The notes under the pieces are model-generated. The model was not told where the DNA came from. It was given only the letters and a program-made list of their open reading frames with translations, and did not search any database. Below, one piece after another: positions 55,314-64,000 of a stretch of DNA of 64,000 bases. The stretch's first letter is position 1. The number at the start of each line of letters is the position of its first letter. Source of the DNA: Sporisorium sorghi (taxonomy: Eukaryota > Basidiomycota > Ustilaginomycetes > Ustilaginales > Ustilaginaceae); assembly GCA_023212695.1 (NCBI GenBank), contig JALCCG010000036.1, positions 1 to 64,000 of the forward strand. The letters are read 5' to 3'. The translations under genes were made by a program, and so were the position numbers.

Positions 55314-56696
55314 ATGCAAACATTACTGCTATGGTTGTTTTACCTTTCATCTTTTTATGCATTTATTCCCGGCATCCTGACCCGAATATTTGGTTTCCGA
55401 GTATTTCGCAGGGGCACAGGCACAAACGAGTTCGCCTTAACCTTTGATGATGGGCCTGATCCTCTCTATACGCCAAGGCTTCTGGATCTTCTGAAGCAGT
55501 ATGATATGAAAGCGACCTTTTTCCTGGTTGGTTCCCATGCAGAGAAACATCCAGAAGTTGTAAAACGCATTCATCACGAAGGCCATCTGATCGGGATCCA
55601 TAACTATGTTCACAAGAGCAACTGGCTGATGAGACCTGTGACGGTTCGTAAGCAAGTAAAGCGAACGGATGATATTATCTACACCATAACCGGTGAACGT
55701 TCTGGGTATTACCGACCGCCTTGGGGAATTGTGAATCTGTTCGATTTTGCCAAGAATACCGGATGTCGCATCATCTTGTGGTCATCCATGTTTAATGACT
55801 GGCGCAGCAAGATCGGCGCTGACAAACTGACTCAGCGAATGCTAGCCAAGCTTCGCGGCGGCGAGGTGATGCTGCTTCATGACTGCGGGACGACCATGGG
55901 AGCAAACCCGGACGCACCGGAGCAGATGCTCATCGCATTGGAGCGTGTACTGAATGCCGCAGAGCAGAAGGGGATGAGAAGTATCCGAATCGACGATATG
56001 ATGGCTAAGGAGAGCAAAGCGAAAGCGAGGAAGCTGTCTCCTCTGAAGCGCGTGATGGTTTCATTGTGGCTTTTGTGGGAAAAAGTCTTTCATGCCGTGT
56101 TTGCACTCGAAACGGTCTCTCCTTCAGACCCGATGCTCCATTTCCGTAAACGGCCGTTTGCCGGGAAAACCGTCGTGATGGAGGATGGAAGCCGCCTGGA
56201 AAAGGGAGACGAGGTCCTTGAGCTTCATTTTGACAACAAAAAATTGTTCGAGATTGGCAGCCGCTCCCGTTCGGAGGTGCAGCTTGCGATTAAAATGATT
56301 CGCGCCGTGCAGAACGATCTGCCTTCGCTCGCCAATATGGTGCTGGAACGTCCCGAATTCAAGGATGTCAAAGGCTTGTATGCCGTTACCATGATTTCAC
56401 GGGGACCGGAGCAGTTCGGATTTCATATCATGGATTTACCGCGGGGGCTGTTTGCAAGTTCGACCAGACTGTATCTTAAACTGCTGCTCAGTGTTATTCA
56501 TCCCAAAGGTCAGGCTCGCCTGAAGGAAGGAAGCCAGATGATGGAGCCGAAAATGCTCATGATGCCAGTGGACGTTCTGCTCGAACGTTATGCTGAGAAG
56601 AAGACACAGGTTCAGCCTCCAAAGGAGGAGCCGAAGCAATTGCAGCAGGAACAGATGGGGGATTTGGCAGTTGCCAGCGCATCGCAAGGAATGTAA
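55314..56696 (+). CDS. Polysaccharide deacetylase with YkoP-like C-terminal domain
   Basis: A 460-residue protein. A membrane helix (about 3-24) precedes a NodB domain (about 35-230) with TFDDGPD, HNYVHKS (metal His pair) and RPPWG (deacetylase motif 3). The C-terminal half (about 245-440) is a YkoP-like domain of unknown function. It would remove acetyl groups from peptidoglycan or another polymer. ATG 55314 is 9 bases from GCGGGGAG. NodB-YkoP fusions are not common outside Bacillota, as far as known. Confidence 0.85.
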   Translation: MQTLLLWLFYLSSFYAFIPGILTRIFGFRVFRRGTGTNEFALTFDDGPDPLYTPRLLDLLKQYDMKATFFLVGSHAEKHPEVVKRIHHEGHLIGIHNYVHKSNWLMRPVTVRKQVKRTDDIIYTITGERSGYYRPPWGIVNLFDFAKNTGCRIILWSSMFNDWRSKIGADKLTQRMLAKLRGGEVMLLHDCGTTMGANPDAPEQMLIALERVLNAAEQKGMRSIRIDDMMAKESKAKARKLSPLKRVMVSLWLLWEKVFHAVFALETVSPSDPMLHFRKRPFAGKTVVMEDGSRLEKGDEVLELHFDNKKLFEIGSRSRSEVQLAIKMIRAVQNDLPSLANMVLERPEFKDVKGLYAVTMISRGPEQFGFHIMDLPRGLFASSTRLYLKLLLSVIHPKGQARLKEGSQMMEPKMLMMPVDVLLERYAEKKTQVQPPKEEPKQLQQEQMGDLAVASASQGM

Positions 56697-56760
56697 GTAG
56701 ATAGATCGGACTTTTTGCTGCTATCATGATTGATCATTACATTGAATGTTCATGGATATA

Positions 56761-56816
56761 AAAAAGGGGGTTATTCCCGCAGGCTGTTCAATGCCTGCGA
56801 GGAATAACCCCCTCTG
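56761..56816 (-). terminator. Terminator of ilvD
   Basis: A long stem, AGGGGGTTATTCC with GGAATAACCCCCT, encloses GCAGGC/GCCTGC. The minus-strand side runs into TTTTTT. Confidence 0.92.
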
Positions 56817-56827
56817 CTATGCTGTAA

Positions 56828-58516
56828 TTAGATTTTCAATACGCCGCCTGAGCTTGCATTCGTTACAAGCTTCGAATAGCGGGCGAGGTAACCGGTTTTA
56901 ACTTTTGGCTCGAAATCGACCCATTTGCTGCGGCGAATCGCCATTTCTTCATCGCTGACGCCTAGCAATTGAATCGTGCGGTTGATCAGATCAAGCTCAA
57001 TGATATCGCCATCTTCAACGAATGCGATAGGTCCGCCTTCGGCAGCTTCCGGCGAGATATGACCGATACTGATACCACGGGAAGCACCGGAGAAGCGTCC
57101 GTCCGTGATCAGGCCGACTTTGGCTCCAAGACCCATACCGGCGATTTGCGAGGTTGGTGCCAGCATTTCCGGCATACCCGGCCCGCCTTTAGGACCTTCA
57201 TAACGAATGACAACCACATGACCTTCCTTGACTTTGCCGTTGGCAATGCCACTAAGCGCCTCATCCTGGGAGTTGAAGCAGATGGCAGGCCCCTTGTGAT
57301 ACCCGCCAACCGACGCATCAACAGCGCCGACCTTGATGATGGAACCTTCAGGAGCCAGGTTGCCGTACAGGACAGCGAGTCCGCCGCGCTCGGAATAAGG
57401 ACTGTCAATCGGATGGATAACGTTGGTGTCCTGGATTTCACAGCCTTCCACGTTCTCCGCCAGCGTCTTGCCGGTTACGGTGATACGATCTCCATGCAAT
57501 GCACCCGGTTTCTTGAGGAGCTCGTGCAGGACCGCACTAACACCGCCTGCCAAGTGTACATCCTCGATAAAATAATCCGAAGCTGGGGCGAGTTTGGAGA
57601 TGTGAGGAACACGGTCGGCAACTTCATTGATACGCTCAAGCGGATAGTCGAGACCAGCTTCATGAGCAAGTGCCAACGTATGCAGCACCGTATTGGTGGA
57701 ACCGCCCATGGCCATATCCAGTGCAAACGCGTTGTCAATCGCTTCAACCGTTACGATATCACGCGGCTTGAGGTCCATTTTCACAAGTTCCATCAATTGT
57801 TTAGCTGATTGTTTTACGAATTCCTTACGCTCTTCAGCGATGGCAAGGATTGTACCGTTACCCGGCAGAGCCAGACCCAGCGCCTCGGCAAGGCAGTTCA
57901 TGGAATTGGCCGTGAACATGCCCGAACAGGATCCGCAAGTAGGACATCCAAATTGTTCCAATTCCAGCAGCTCAGCATCATTGATTTTACCAACCTGGTG
58001 AGCGCCGACTCCTTCAAATACAGAGGTCAGGGACAATTTGCGTCCTTTGCTGTCCACGCCGGCCTTCATCGGTCCGCCGCTGACAAAAACTGTCGGGATG
58101 TTAACGCGAAGGGCGCCCATCAGCATGCCCGGCGTGATTTTGTCGCAGTTCGGAATGCAGACCATACCGTCGAACCAGTGAGCGGATACCACAGTCTCCA
58201 AGGAGTCCGCGATGATCTCGCGGCTTGGCAGTGAGTAACGCATGCCGATATGTCCCATGGCGATGCCGTCATCAACCCCAATGGTGTTGAATTCGAACGG
58301 AACGCCGCCCGCTTCACGAATCGCTTCCTTCACGATTTTTCCGAATTCCTGCAGATGCACATGACCGGGAACGATGTCGATGTAAGAGTTACATACGGCG
58401 ATAAACGGTTTGCCGAAATCCTCTTCCTTAACGCCTGCTGCACGCAGAAGGCTGCGGTGCGGTGCGCGGTCAAAGCCTTTCTTGATCATGTCTGAACGCA
58501 TTTTTTTGGTTGCCAT
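56828..58516 (-). CDS. ilvD: Dihydroxy-acid dehydratase
   Basis: A 562-residue iron-sulfur enzyme that makes 2-ketoisovalerate and 2-keto-3-methylvalerate in branched-chain amino acid synthesis. Cluster cysteines lie in [21 protein letters not shown] and [18 protein letters not shown], and [13 protein letters not shown] is conserved. It stands alone; no other ilv or leu gene and no T-box leader is visible beside it. GGGGGGAAA precedes the ATG. Confidence 0.98.
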   Translation of the reverse strand: MATKKMRSDMIKKGFDRAPHRSLLRAAGVKEEDFGKPFIAVCNSYIDIVPGHVHLQEFGKIVKEAIREAGGVPFEFNTIGVDDGIAMGHIGMRYSLPSREIIADSLETVVSAHWFDGMVCIPNCDKITPGMLMGALRVNIPTVFVSGGPMKAGVDSKGRKLSLTSVFEGVGAHQVGKINDAELLELEQFGCPTCGSCSGMFTANSMNCLAEALGLALPGNGTILAIAEERKEFVKQSAKQLMELVKMDLKPRDIVTVEAIDNAFALDMAMGGSTNTVLHTLALAHEAGLDYPLERINEVADRVPHISKLAPASDYFIEDVHLAGGVSAVLHELLKKPGALHGDRITVTGKTLAENVEGCEIQDTNVIHPIDSPYSERGGLAVLYGNLAPEGSIIKVGAVDASVGGYHKGPAICFNSQDEALSGIANGKVKEGHVVVIRYEGPKGGPGMPEMLAPTSQIAGMGLGAKVGLITDGRFSGASRGISIGHISPEAAEGGPIAFVEDGDIIELDLINRTIQLLGVSDEEMAIRRSKWVDFEPKVKTGYLARYSKLVTNASSGGVLKI

Positions 58517-58696
58517 GATGTCGATTTCCCCCCAGATCTATTATAAAATTGTTGCGCTTTAGCGCGGTCTTCCGGCAAAGCAGCCGGGTACCTGTGAACA
58601 GCGAATAGGTTTTAAATGAGTCTATCACAAAAAGGTAGGTTTTTCTACATGATATTAATTAGGAAACAATGGAGGGAGGCCTGTTGCTGCGGCATG

Positions 58697-58730
58697 AAAA
58701 GAGCCTGTCCCATGAATGGGAGCAGGCTGC
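58697..58730 (-). terminator. Terminator of the KGG-repeat gene
   Basis: AGCCTG-TCCCAT pairs with ATGGGA-CAGGCT; the minus-strand side ends in CTTTT. Confidence 0.8.
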
Positions 58731-58748
58731 TCATTCGAGTGTTTATCA

Positions 58749-58994
58749 TTATTTCTTGCCGCCTTTGCGGCCGATTTCCTGATAGAATTCACGATCATGA
58801 TTCCGCGAGGTGGCTTCGCCGCCTTTTTGACCGATTTCCTGGTAAAACTCGCGGCTGTGGTTTTTGGACGTCGCTTTGCCGCCCTTTTTGCCGATTTCCT
58901 TATAGAACTCGCGGCTATGATTCTTTGCTGTCGCTTCGCCGCCAAGACGTCCAGCTTCTTCGCGGGTCATCTTGCGATTGCCGTTTTGTGCCAT
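58749..58994 (-). CDS. KGG-repeat hydrophilin (GsiB-like stress protein)
   Basis: An 81-residue, highly polar protein made of three 20-residue repeats of the form G-x-x-GG-x-AT-x-x-NH-x-REFY-x-EI-G, the group 1 LEA-like pattern of B. subtilis GsiB. Such proteins are made in heat, starvation or desiccation and protect membranes or proteins. The ATG at 58994 is 9 bases from AAAGGAG. No sigma factor site was identified. Confidence 0.88.
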   Translation of the reverse strand: MAQNGNRKMTREEAGRLGGEATAKNHSREFYKEIGKKGGKATSKNHSREFYQEIGQKGGEATSRNHDREFYQEIGRKGGKK

Positions 58995-59198
58995 CACAAA
59001 TCACTCCTTTACCGTCGTATTTGCTATGCGTATATGTTACTTACCACGACTTATTTGTCATGAATCAAAACAATCGACTAAAGATTGGTAAATGTCAGTT
59101 TGGGATGAATTTCTGAAGGAAAGCGGCAATTCCGCTTAAATCAGAGTTTATTTCATGGTTTAATAAGAGTATGATCATGAATAGGATAGGGAGGTTTT

Positions 59199-59978
59199 AT
59201 GACATTGCCGTTTTTTCAAGTGAAGGGACACTCCATTCCCATTCCCTGCAAAGCGATCTTGTTTGATAAAGACGGTACGCTGCTCCATTTCATGGCGCTG
59301 TGGGGAGGCTGGGCCGAGTATGTCCTCAAGTACATGGAGGAGCGGCTGGGGCTGATGGGAGCCGGCTTCACGCTGCCCACAGAGAAGGTGCTGGGCACAA
59401 AGCATGATGAAAGCGGGCGCGTGTCCGGTTACGATGTCAGGGGGCCGCTCGCCATGGGGACCGTGGAAGAGACGACGGGGCTGCTGGCATGGCAACTGTA
59501 CGCAGCGGGAATGCCTTGGAACGAAGCCATTGTGCAGGTCAATCAGATCACGAAAAATGCGATGTATGAAGTTCGTCAGCGAAAACCGGCATTTCCGATG
59601 CCGGGGCTGGAGGATTTTCTGAGGAAATGCAGTTTGGCCTCTGTGAAAATGGCAGTGGTCACGTCCGATCAGACCTCGGGTGCACTGGAACAGCTGGAGT
59701 GGATGGGGCTGCGCTCTTATTTTACCGTCATTATAGGAAGAGATCAGGTTGGAAACGGTAAGCCGCATCCGGAGATGACCGAAACGGCATGCGGTCTCCT
59801 CGGAGTGAAGCCGGAAGAAACGGTTGTCATCGGTGACAGCAATGGGGATATGCAGATGGCCAAACAAGCAGGTGCGGCCCTGGCCGTAGGGTTGTTGACG
59901 GATGAAGGGGACACATCACATCTAACAGATGCCGATGTTGTCATATCCGATTATAATGAATTAGACGTGCACAGGTAG
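59199..59978 (+). CDS. HAD superfamily hydrolase (phosphatase)
   Basis: A 259-residue phosphatase of the phosphoglycolate phosphatase type. Motif I is ILFDKDGTLL (near 22-30, Asp nucleophile), motif II VVTSDQ, motif III GKPHPEM, and motif IV VVIGDSNGDMQMA. The cap domain is inserted after motif I. The substrate is not predictable. The ATG follows AGGGAGG. A sirtuin gene lies 37 bases downstream. Confidence 0.88.
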   Translation: MTLPFFQVKGHSIPIPCKAILFDKDGTLLHFMALWGGWAEYVLKYMEERLGLMGAGFTLPTEKVLGTKHDESGRVSGYDVRGPLAMGTVEETTGLLAWQLYAAGMPWNEAIVQVNQITKNAMYEVRQRKPAFPMPGLEDFLRKCSLASVKMAVVTSDQTSGALEQLEWMGLRSYFTVIIGRDQVGNGKPHPEMTETACGLLGVKPEETVVIGDSNGDMQMAKQAGAALAVGLLTDEGDTSHLTDADVVISDYNELDVHR

Positions 59979-60014
59979 ACGTGATATTTTTAGGGCTGTA
60001 CGGAGGTGTTTAGA

Positions 60015-60767
60015 GTGGAGAACAGGGAGAAGATCGAGCAGTTGGCAACATGGATCGAAGCGAGCGACTACATTGTTTTTTTCGGGGGCGCCGGTACCTC
60101 CACGGAGAGCGGAATACCTGACTTCCGTTCAGCAGCCGGGCTTTACCAGAGCGAGCATCAATCGCCATATCCGCCGGAGGTTATGCTTAGCCACACGTTT
60201 TTTATGAAGCATCCGGACGTGTTTTATGATTTTTACCGAAGCAAGATGCTTCATCCGAATGCACAGCCAAACGGCTGTCACCGGCTATTGTCGAGGCTTG
60301 CATTTGACGGGAAACTGAAAGCGGTGATTACGCAAAATATCGACGGACTCCATCAGAGCGCAGGCTGCTCCGATGTGATGGAGCTTCACGGCTCTGTACA
60401 CCGCAATTATTGCATGGATTGCGCAAGGTTCTACAGCCTGCAGGATATTATGGACATTAAGGAAGTTGTCCCGCGCTGCAAGGAATGCGGTGGGCTGATC
60501 AGACCGGATGTCGTGCTGTATGAAGAGGAGCTGGACCAGAACATTATTATGCGCTCGATCCAGGAAATATCGACAGCGGACTTGCTGATCATCGGCGGGA
60601 CTTCCCTGACGGTTCATCCTGCGGCTGGGCTGATATCCTATTTTCAAGGAAGCAAGGTGGCTCTGCTGAATGCAGATCCGACCCCGTACGATCACCGGGC
60701 CGGCCTCTTGATCGCCGATCGGATCGGGCAGGTCATGACACAAGTGGATAAGCTGATCAGCACGTAG
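60015..60767 (+). CDS. NAD-dependent protein deacylase (sirtuin, SrtN/CobB-like)
   Basis: A 250-residue sirtuin that removes acyl groups from lysine using NAD. Motifs: GGAGTSTESGIPDFRSA (near 25-41), TQNIDGLHQSAG (near 98-109), HGSVHRN with the catalytic His, and four zinc cysteines (CMDC, CKEC). GTG 60015 is 8 bases from GGAGG; GTG 60006 overlaps it. It may form an operon with the HAD gene. Confidence 0.93.
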   Translation: MENREKIEQLATWIEASDYIVFFGGAGTSTESGIPDFRSAAGLYQSEHQSPYPPEVMLSHTFFMKHPDVFYDFYRSKMLHPNAQPNGCHRLLSRLAFDGKLKAVITQNIDGLHQSAGCSDVMELHGSVHRNYCMDCARFYSLQDIMDIKEVVPRCKECGGLIRPDVVLYEEELDQNIIMRSIQEISTADLLIIGGTSLTVHPAAGLISYFQGSKVALLNADPTPYDHRAGLLIADRIGQVMTQVDKLIST

Positions 60768-60891
60768 CGGCGACAGCTGCGGCGTGTTGCTGCACGCATA
60801 ACTGTAATCGTTTTCTTGTCAAAGTCCAGCGAAACACGTTAAGATGAATTTAGCAATGGATCTATTCACTTTAGAGAGGCAGGGATTGCAA

Positions 60892-61917
60892 GTGACCTAT
60901 GTGGCTAGCGAAGACCGCTATGAAGGAATGAAATATAACCGTGTGGGGCGTTCCGGGCTGAAACTTCCGGCAATCTCCCTTGGATTATGGCATAATTTCG
61001 GTGGTATCGACACGTATGAAAACGGGCGGAGCATGGTTACGCGTTCCTTCGATCTGGGCATTACCCACTTCGATCTGGCGAACAATTATGGACCGCCTGC
61101 AGGATCTGCCGAAGAGACATTTGGCAAAATTCTCTCCCGTGACCTCAAAGCCTACCGCGATGAAATCGTTGTTTCATCCAAAGCGGGTTATTACATGTGG
61201 CCTGGGCCATACGGGGACCATGGTTCACGTAAATATCTGGTGTCAAGTCTCGATCAGAGTCTGAAGCGGATGGGCCTGGATTACGTCGATATTTTCTATC
61301 ATCATCGGATGGATCCGGAAACGCCGCTTGAAGAAACCATGGTCGCCTTGGATCATCTGGTACGTTCCGGCAAGGCGCTTTATGTTGGGGTGTCCAACTA
61401 TTCGCCGGAGAAGACGCGGGAAGCGATCTCCATTCTGAAAAGCCTGGGCACTCCGCTGCTTATTCACCAGCCGAGTTATTCCATGCTGGACCGCTGGGTG
61501 GAGAACGGTTTGCTCGATGTTCTGGACGAGAATGGTGTGGGAAGCATCGCGTTTACGCCGCTTGCCCAAGGACTCTTGACCAATAAATACCTGAACGGCG
61601 TACCTGGCGATTCGCGTGCGGCAAGCGCGTCCGTGTTCTTGAACGAAAGCAACATCACGCCTGAGGTGCTGCGCAAGATCAGGGCGCTGAACCAGATCGC
61701 GCAAGCGAGGAACCAAAGTCTTGCCCAATTTGCCCTAGCGTGGGTGCTTCGGGGCGGCAGAGTGACATCTGCCCTCATCGGAGCGAGCAAGGTAAGCCAG
61801 ATCGAAGACAATGTGGCTGCCTTGAACAATCTGGAGTTCTCGAAGGAAGAGCTGGATCGCATTGAAGCGATTCTGAGGACGGAGAACGGATCAACTGCAG
61901 AGGGCCAGAATAATTGA
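60892..61917 (+). CDS. Aldo/keto reductase, L-glyceraldehyde 3-phosphate reductase (YghZ-like)
   Basis: A 341-residue aldo/keto reductase very close in length and motifs to E. coli YghZ, which reduces L-glyceraldehyde 3-phosphate and methylglyoxal. Visible: LGLWHNFGG, FDLGITHFDLANNYGPPAGSAE (catalytic Asp and Tyr), KAGYYMWPGPYG (Lys), HHRMDPETPLEETM and GASKVSQIEDNV (NADPH binding). GTG 60892 is 6 bases from GCAGGGA. It could also be a potassium-channel beta-like reductase, which shares the fold. Confidence 0.9.
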   Translation: MTYVASEDRYEGMKYNRVGRSGLKLPAISLGLWHNFGGIDTYENGRSMVTRSFDLGITHFDLANNYGPPAGSAEETFGKILSRDLKAYRDEIVVSSKAGYYMWPGPYGDHGSRKYLVSSLDQSLKRMGLDYVDIFYHHRMDPETPLEETMVALDHLVRSGKALYVGVSNYSPEKTREAISILKSLGTPLLIHQPSYSMLDRWVENGLLDVLDENGVGSIAFTPLAQGLLTNKYLNGVPGDSRAASASVFLNESNITPEVLRKIRALNQIAQARNQSLAQFALAWVLRGGRVTSALIGASKVSQIEDNVAALNNLEFSKEELDRIEAILRTENGSTAEGQNN

Positions 61918-61950
61918 TGCAATAGCCAAACTAAACCTAGCGAAACGAAG

Positions 61951-61999
61951 AAGGAGCGCCTCAGGATGTATTACCCGGCCTGATATGCGCTCCTTTTTT
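61951..61999 (+). terminator. Terminator after the aldo/keto reductase
   Basis: AAGGAGCGC (61951-61959) pairs with GCGCTCCTT (61987-61995), followed by TTTT. Confidence 0.88.
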
Positions 62000-62024
62000 G
62001 GTGCAAATATGATCATGAACTCGC

Positions 62025-62897
62025 TTATGGCTCCGTTGGTGCTGCTGCGGACATGATGTCCTTCCGGTATCGTGTTGGCGATCGGCCGACAAGGCGTTTG
62101 AATTGGCGCGAGAAATAAAGTGGGTCGGTCAGACCTACGGATGCGGAGACCTGCTCGATAGACAAATCAGGACGTTCGCGCAGCAGCCGCTTGGATTGGT
62201 CGATCCTTAATTTGAGCAGGTACGTAATCGGGGTCATGCCAGTTTCCTGCTTGAATATACGCGACAAGTAAGCGCGGTTGTAACCCAGGCTCGCACACAT
62301 CTGTTCGATGGAGACGGGGTGGGCATATTGGGAAGCCATGTAATTGATCATTTGCTTCACTGTGCGCTGAACCTGAGGCTCTGCAAGCGACAGCAGCGAC
62401 GGGCGGTCGCTGCGGTTCAGGATCTCGGCCCAGATCAGATGCAGGTAACCGATGGCGGCGATGTGGGAGCTTTCTTCCCTGGATTGAAAATGCTTCTGGA
62501 TGAGAGAGACATATCCGGGAATCGGGTTGCTCGCCTCCATGAGATGCAGGACGGGCTTGTCGGGCGTGAGCCCCAGGCGATTCACTTCTTCACCGGCATG
62601 CTCTCCGTCAAAGGCGACCCACCGGTATTGCCACGGGCAACTCGCGTCAGATACATAGCTGACAATCTGACCGGGATGGATGAGAAAGCAATCGCCGGGA
62701 CCCAGCTGGTACATATCGGTTTCCGTTCGAAATATGCCATATCCTGATTCGATAATATGCAGCAAGTAATGATCGTATATTTTCGGCCCCAGGGCATGCT
62801 CAGGTCTGGTCTGGCTTTCCCCCGCAAATCGGACGTGGAGCCACCCGCTGCCCTGCTGGGCAGGATTTGAGGCAACAGAATAGGTTGGTTTCATCAT
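62025..62897 (-). CDS. AraC family transcription regulator
   Basis: A 290-residue regulator. An N-terminal cupin-like sensing domain (about 10-165, with GPGDCFLIHPGQIVSY) is followed by two HTH motifs of the AraC C-terminal domain (about 185-285), including FKQETGMTPITYLLKLRI and the family hallmark near VGLTDPLYFSRQFKRLVGRSP. It is divergent from galK; the sensed ligand is probably a sugar, but this is inferred from the neighbour only. AAAGGA is 6 bases before ATG 62897. Confidence 0.9.
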   Translation of the reverse strand: MMKPTYSVASNPAQQGSGWLHVRFAGESQTRPEHALGPKIYDHYLLHIIESGYGIFRTETDMYQLGPGDCFLIHPGQIVSYVSDASCPWQYRWVAFDGEHAGEEVNRLGLTPDKPVLHLMEASNPIPGYVSLIQKHFQSREESSHIAAIGYLHLIWAEILNRSDRPSLLSLAEPQVQRTVKQMINYMASQYAHPVSIEQMCASLGYNRAYLSRIFKQETGMTPITYLLKLRIDQSKRLLRERPDLSIEQVSASVGLTDPLYFSRQFKRLVGRSPTRYRKDIMSAAAPTEP

Positions 62898-63086
62898 AAT
62901 TTTTCCTTTAGAATAGGATTGGGAAAATAGGGGATTGAAGGTTTGTTTTGATTATATGAGTTTATTGTACCTTTTAAAGTCACATAAATCCATATGTAAC
63001 ACACAAGATTTCATTATCGCTAAACGAGGTTTCCATTATACTGAAGACAGTAAAACTACCATATGTACAGGATGGAGTGATGGGCA
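62898..63086. promoter_or_regulatory. Divergent araC-galK control region
   Basis: About 190 bases. TATACT (63037-63042) is a good -10 for galK; the -35 at 17 bases (TTATCG) is poor, which suits an activated promoter. CCATATGTA occurs twice as a direct repeat (62990-62998 and 63059-63067), a possible operator pair. Confidence 0.45.
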
Positions 63087-64000
63087 GTGACTACACAACA
63101 GCTTATGCAAAGATTCATGGACAAGCACGGAGAAAGCCGGCATGAGGTTCGGATATTTAACGCACCCGGCAGGGTGAATCTGATCGGGGAGCATCTGGAC
63201 TATAACGGAGGTTACGTTCTTCCGGCAGCCTTGGAGTTTGGTACAACCTTGATTATCCGTCCGCGTGACGATAAGAAGGTAAGCTTCTCTTCAACCAATA
63301 TCCCTTATGAATTAACGATCAGCCTGGACGAGGATTACCGTTACAAAAGCGATCAATGGACGGATTATCCGGTTGGAGTCATTACGGAATTGCATAAAAT
63401 AGGCTCCAATCTTAGCAGCGGGTATGACCTGCTCTACCATGGGGATATTCCTAACGGCGCGGGTCTGTCTTCCTCTGCCTCCATCGAAGTGGTCACAGCC
63501 TACGCGCTCTTGAGCATGGAGGGCAAGGCAGCAGACACCGTGGAGATTGCGAAGCTCTCACAGAGAGTGGAGAACCTGTTCGTTGGCGTCAATTCCGGCA
63601 TCATGGATCAATTTGCCGTGGCTAACGGCAAGCAGGATCATGCCATTCTGTTAATGTGCGATACCCTTGAGTATGAGCTTGTACCGTTCCAGACGGGACC
63701 CTATAAAATCGTGATTTCCAATACCAATAAACGACGGGGGCTTGTCGACTCCAAATACAATGAACGCCGAAGTGAGTGCGACCGTGCTTTGGAGATTTTG
63801 CAGAATGAGCTTCCTGCACTAACGTATCTCGCACAGCTGAACCCGGATCAATTCGTAACATTACAGGACAACATCCAGGATGAAACGGTCCGAAGACGCG
63901 CCCAGCACGTCGTGGAGGAAAACCAGCGCGTTCTTGATTCCGTGAAAGCATTGAAGGACGGGGATCTGGAATCGTTCGGTCAGTATATGAACCAGTCCCA
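63087..64000 (+). CDS. galK: Galactokinase (3' end cut by window)
   Basis: The first 304 codons of a GHMP-family galactokinase that phosphorylates galactose at C1 in the Leloir pathway. The signature APGRVNLIGEHLDYNGG is near 29-45, the ATP motif GAGLSSSASIEV near 121-132, and NSGIMDQFAVANG near 172-184. GTG 63087 is used, 9 bases after GGAG. The frame stays open to the window edge, and about 85 residues should be missing compared with typical GalK length (about 390). Confidence 0.95.
   Translation, partial: MTTQQLMQRFMDKHGESRHEVRIFNAPGRVNLIGEHLDYNGGYVLPAALEFGTTLIIRPRDDKKVSFSSTNIPYELTISLDEDYRYKSDQWTDYPVGVITELHKIGSNLSSGYDLLYHGDIPNGAGLSSSASIEVVTAYALLSMEGKAADTVEIAKLSQRVENLFVGVNSGIMDQFAVANGKQDHAILLMCDTLEYELVPFQTGPYKIVISNTNKRRGLVDSKYNERRSECDRALEILQNELPALTYLAQLNPDQFVTLQDNIQDETVRRRAQHVVEENQRVLDSVKALKDGDLESFGQYMNQS

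Noticed and set aside
58749..58994. The three repeats in the KGG protein as a CRISPR-like or mobile repeat.
   Set aside because: The repeats are coding, 60 bases each, in frame, and match the GsiB protein family.
63079..63150. ATG 63079 as an alternative galK start.
   Set aside because: It is in another frame and soon meets a stop; GTG 63087 opens the conserved galactokinase.

Overview
The window is a stretch of conserved, vertically inherited core chromosome from an endospore-forming member of the Bacillota, most likely Paenibacillus or a close relative. The evidence is: sporulation genes (bofC, a SpoIID/LytB protein, spoVB, a YtvI-like protein); Shine-Dalgarno sites of the AGGAGG type with many TTG and GTG starts; T-box leaders in front of aminoacyl-tRNA synthetase operons; and a gene order that follows Bacillus subtilis (ruvAB-queA-tgt-yajC-yrzE-yrbG-spoVB-comN-secDF-recJ-apt-rel-dtd-hisS-aspS-tcdA-rarA-cymR-iscS-yrrI-alaS-yrzL-yrrK-yrzB-mltG-yrrN-yrrO-pbpI). 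Three features differ from B. subtilis: a canonical ruvC, separate secD and secF, and an inverted mnmA. The genus is inferred from gene order and gene content, not from a marker gene.

Layout. 1-206: the end of a tRNA cluster (Leu-CAA, Pro-UGG) and its terminator. 0.3-8.2 kb: bofC, then the ruvC-ruvA-ruvB-spoIID-like-queA-tgt-yajC run (Holliday junction processing, queuosine synthesis, Sec accessory subunit). 8.2-11.2 kb: three membrane-protein genes (yrzE-, yrbG- and spoVB-type). 11.4-18.1 kb: comN, secD, secF, a cation-diffusion-facilitator homologue that has lost metal ligands, recJ and apt. 18.2-24.0 kb: uracil permease divergent from rel, then dtd, a DJ-1/PfpI protein and an unknown acidic protein. 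24.3-28.6 kb: T-box, hisS, aspS, tcdA. 28.9-33.4 kb: a HelD-type helicase, an unlisted 43-residue membrane protein, rarA, and a PCYCGC lipoprotein. 33.6-36.4 kb: nrdD-nrdG behind an FNR-type site and two NrdR boxes. 36.5-41.6 kb: mnmA (inverted), cymR, iscS, a PRC-barrel protein, a zinc ribbon and an AI-2E-type permease. 41.7-49.7 kb: T-box, alaS, ireB-like, yqgF, two DUF1292 genes, mltG, and two U32 tRNA-hydroxylation proteins. 49.9-64.0 kb: a chemoreceptor, a PBP overlapping a YtvI-like gene tail to tail, a NodB deacetylase, ilvD, a KGG-repeat hydrophilin, a HAD phosphatase, a sirtuin, an aldo/keto reductase, an AraC regulator and the start of galK.

How it works together. Most genes serve translation and RNA quality (two tRNAs, hisS, aspS, alaS, dtd, tgt, queA, mnmA, tcdA, trhP pair), recombination and repair (ruvABC, recJ, rarA, yqgF), protein export (yajC, secD, secF) and envelope or spore construction (spoVB, mltG, pbpI, deacetylase). 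Sulfur transfer links iscS to mnmA and is probably sensed by cymR. No prophage, insertion sequence, CRISPR array, toxin or defence island was seen. The more unusual signals are regulatory and small-scale: the nrd promoter architecture, a hairpin embedded in the rel promoter, an Asp-type specifier in the hisS leader, the degenerate transporter, and the small membrane protein.
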